33,404 nt of DNA, taken from positions 1 to 33,404 of the forward strand of contig JAFAZE010000030.1 of assembly GCA_019239975.1 (NCBI GenBank). The letters are read 5' to 3'. A model generated the notes under the pieces. It was not told the origin of the DNA and did no database searches. It saw only the letters and a program-made list of their open reading frames with translations. A program made the translations under genes and the position numbers. Shown one piece after another: positions 32,973 to 33,404 of the stretch; the first letter of the stretch is position 1, and every line of letters starts with the position of its first letter. This DNA is from Streptosporangiaceae bacterium (GTDB lineage Bacteria > Actinomycetota > Actinomycetes > Streptosporangiales > Streptosporangiaceae).

Positions 32973-33146
32973 CTTGGAACACGGTTGCCTGTCTGCGCTG
33001 TTGGATGGGATGAAGGCGCAGTGTCCGGGGAAGTTCTTCTGTAGTTGACGCATAATCGCGTTAAGTGCAGCGTCGGGCACGCGGCTACCATGCGGAGCAG
33101 GTGGGCGTTGCCTGCCGGATCCCCGCTGTGAGGAGAGCGACGAGAG

Positions 33147-33404
33147 ATGTTCGAGAGGTTCACCGACAGGGCGCGGCGGGTTGTTGTCCTGGCTCAGGAA
33201 GAGGCCAGGATGCTCAATCACAACTACATTGGCACCGAGCACATCCTGCTGGGCCTCATCCACGAGGGTGAGGGTGTCGCGGCCAAGGCGCTGGAGTCAC
33301 TGGGCATCAGCCTGGAGGCCGTACGGCAGCAGGTTGAGGAGATCATCGGCCAGGGCCAGCAGGCGCCGTCGGGACATATTCCGTTCACGCCCAGGGCCAA
33401 GAAG
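33147..33404 (+). CDS. clpC: ClpC AAA+ chaperone, N-terminal fragment
   Basis: The first 86 codons run off the window. The ATG at 33147 follows AGGAG (33131-33135). [41 protein letters not shown] and [21 protein letters not shown] form the first Clp_N repeat, which binds adaptors and substrates. Full-length ClpC is about 830-850 residues with two AAA modules and works with ClpP. Position right after lsr2 matches Rv3597c-Rv3596c. The 650-base gap before it holds repeats 2 and 3 and the candidate operators listed here. Confidence 0.95.
   Translation, partial: MFERFTDRARRVVVLAQEEARMLNHNYIGTEHILLGLIHEGEGVAAKALESLGISLEAVRQQVEEIIGQGQQAPSGHIPFTPRAKK

Noticed and set aside
32320..33048. A 242-residue plus-strand frame after lsr2
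   Set aside because: It overlaps lsr2 and then reads through the palindromic repeats; its only similarity is to the crp tail, which is the same repeat translated.
33045..33073. TTGACG as -35 of clpC
   Set aside because: No -10-like hexamer at 16-19 bases; CAGCGT does not fit.

Overview
The window is high-GC, gene-dense actinobacterial chromosome, recognisable by many GTG starts, a WhiB-family regulator, Lsr2, the DUF2342 metalloprotease beside tilS, and gene order. It matches, from memory, two blocks of the Mycobacterium tuberculosis map (Rv3676-Rv3683 and Rv3628-Rv3596c), here lying next to each other. Composition and the free-standing lysyl-phosphatidylglycerol-type synthase in the folate operon suggest a Streptosporangiales-like actinomycete. 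That placement is inference; there is no rRNA here to settle it.

Layout. (1) 1-830: accessory edge with the start of an unknown gene, a DUF433 antitoxin followed by a decayed DUF5615 toxin, and tRNA-Pro(CGG). (2) 830-13465: envelope, redox and cAMP block: metallophosphoesterase, yqeY, aldo/keto reductase, class A PBP, WhiB4/WblA-type regulator, a pair of Get3/ArsA-like ATPases, an SPFH protein, a small DUF4177 protein, RidA, a Nudix hydrolase, a metallo-beta-lactamase-fold hydrolase and a Crp-type regulator. (3) 13737-18562: ppa, and divergently a D-Ala-D-Ala carboxypeptidase (S13), DUF2342 metalloprotease, tilS and hpt. (4) 18867-29767: ftsH, folE, an MprF/LysX-like membrane aminoacyl-lipid synthase, folP, folK, DUF3180, a DUF2520 Rossmann protein, panC, coaX and lysS, with many start/stop overlaps. 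(5) 29782-33404: NlpC/P60 hydrolase, argA-type acetyltransferase, a small membrane protein, lsr2 and the start of clpC.

How the genes work together. folE, folP and folK feed tetrahydrofolate; panC and coaX feed coenzyme A; lysS could supply Lys-tRNA to the membrane synthase as well as to the ribosome. The PBP, carboxypeptidase, NlpC/P60 protein and metallophosphoesterase act on the envelope. Crp, WblA and Lsr2 are global regulators, and FtsH and ClpC are proteolytic machines. folB and panD, which normally sit inside these operons, are missing from their usual places.

Most unusual signal. A GC-rich palindromic repeat of roughly 70-150 bp occurs three times: once at the 3' end of crp (minus strand) and twice between lsr2 and clpC (plus strand), always in the sense orientation of the upstream gene. 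At crp it begins where the conserved protein should end, and the reading frame runs on through it for about 105 extra residues into the convergent neighbour. I have not been able to match this repeat to a named family.
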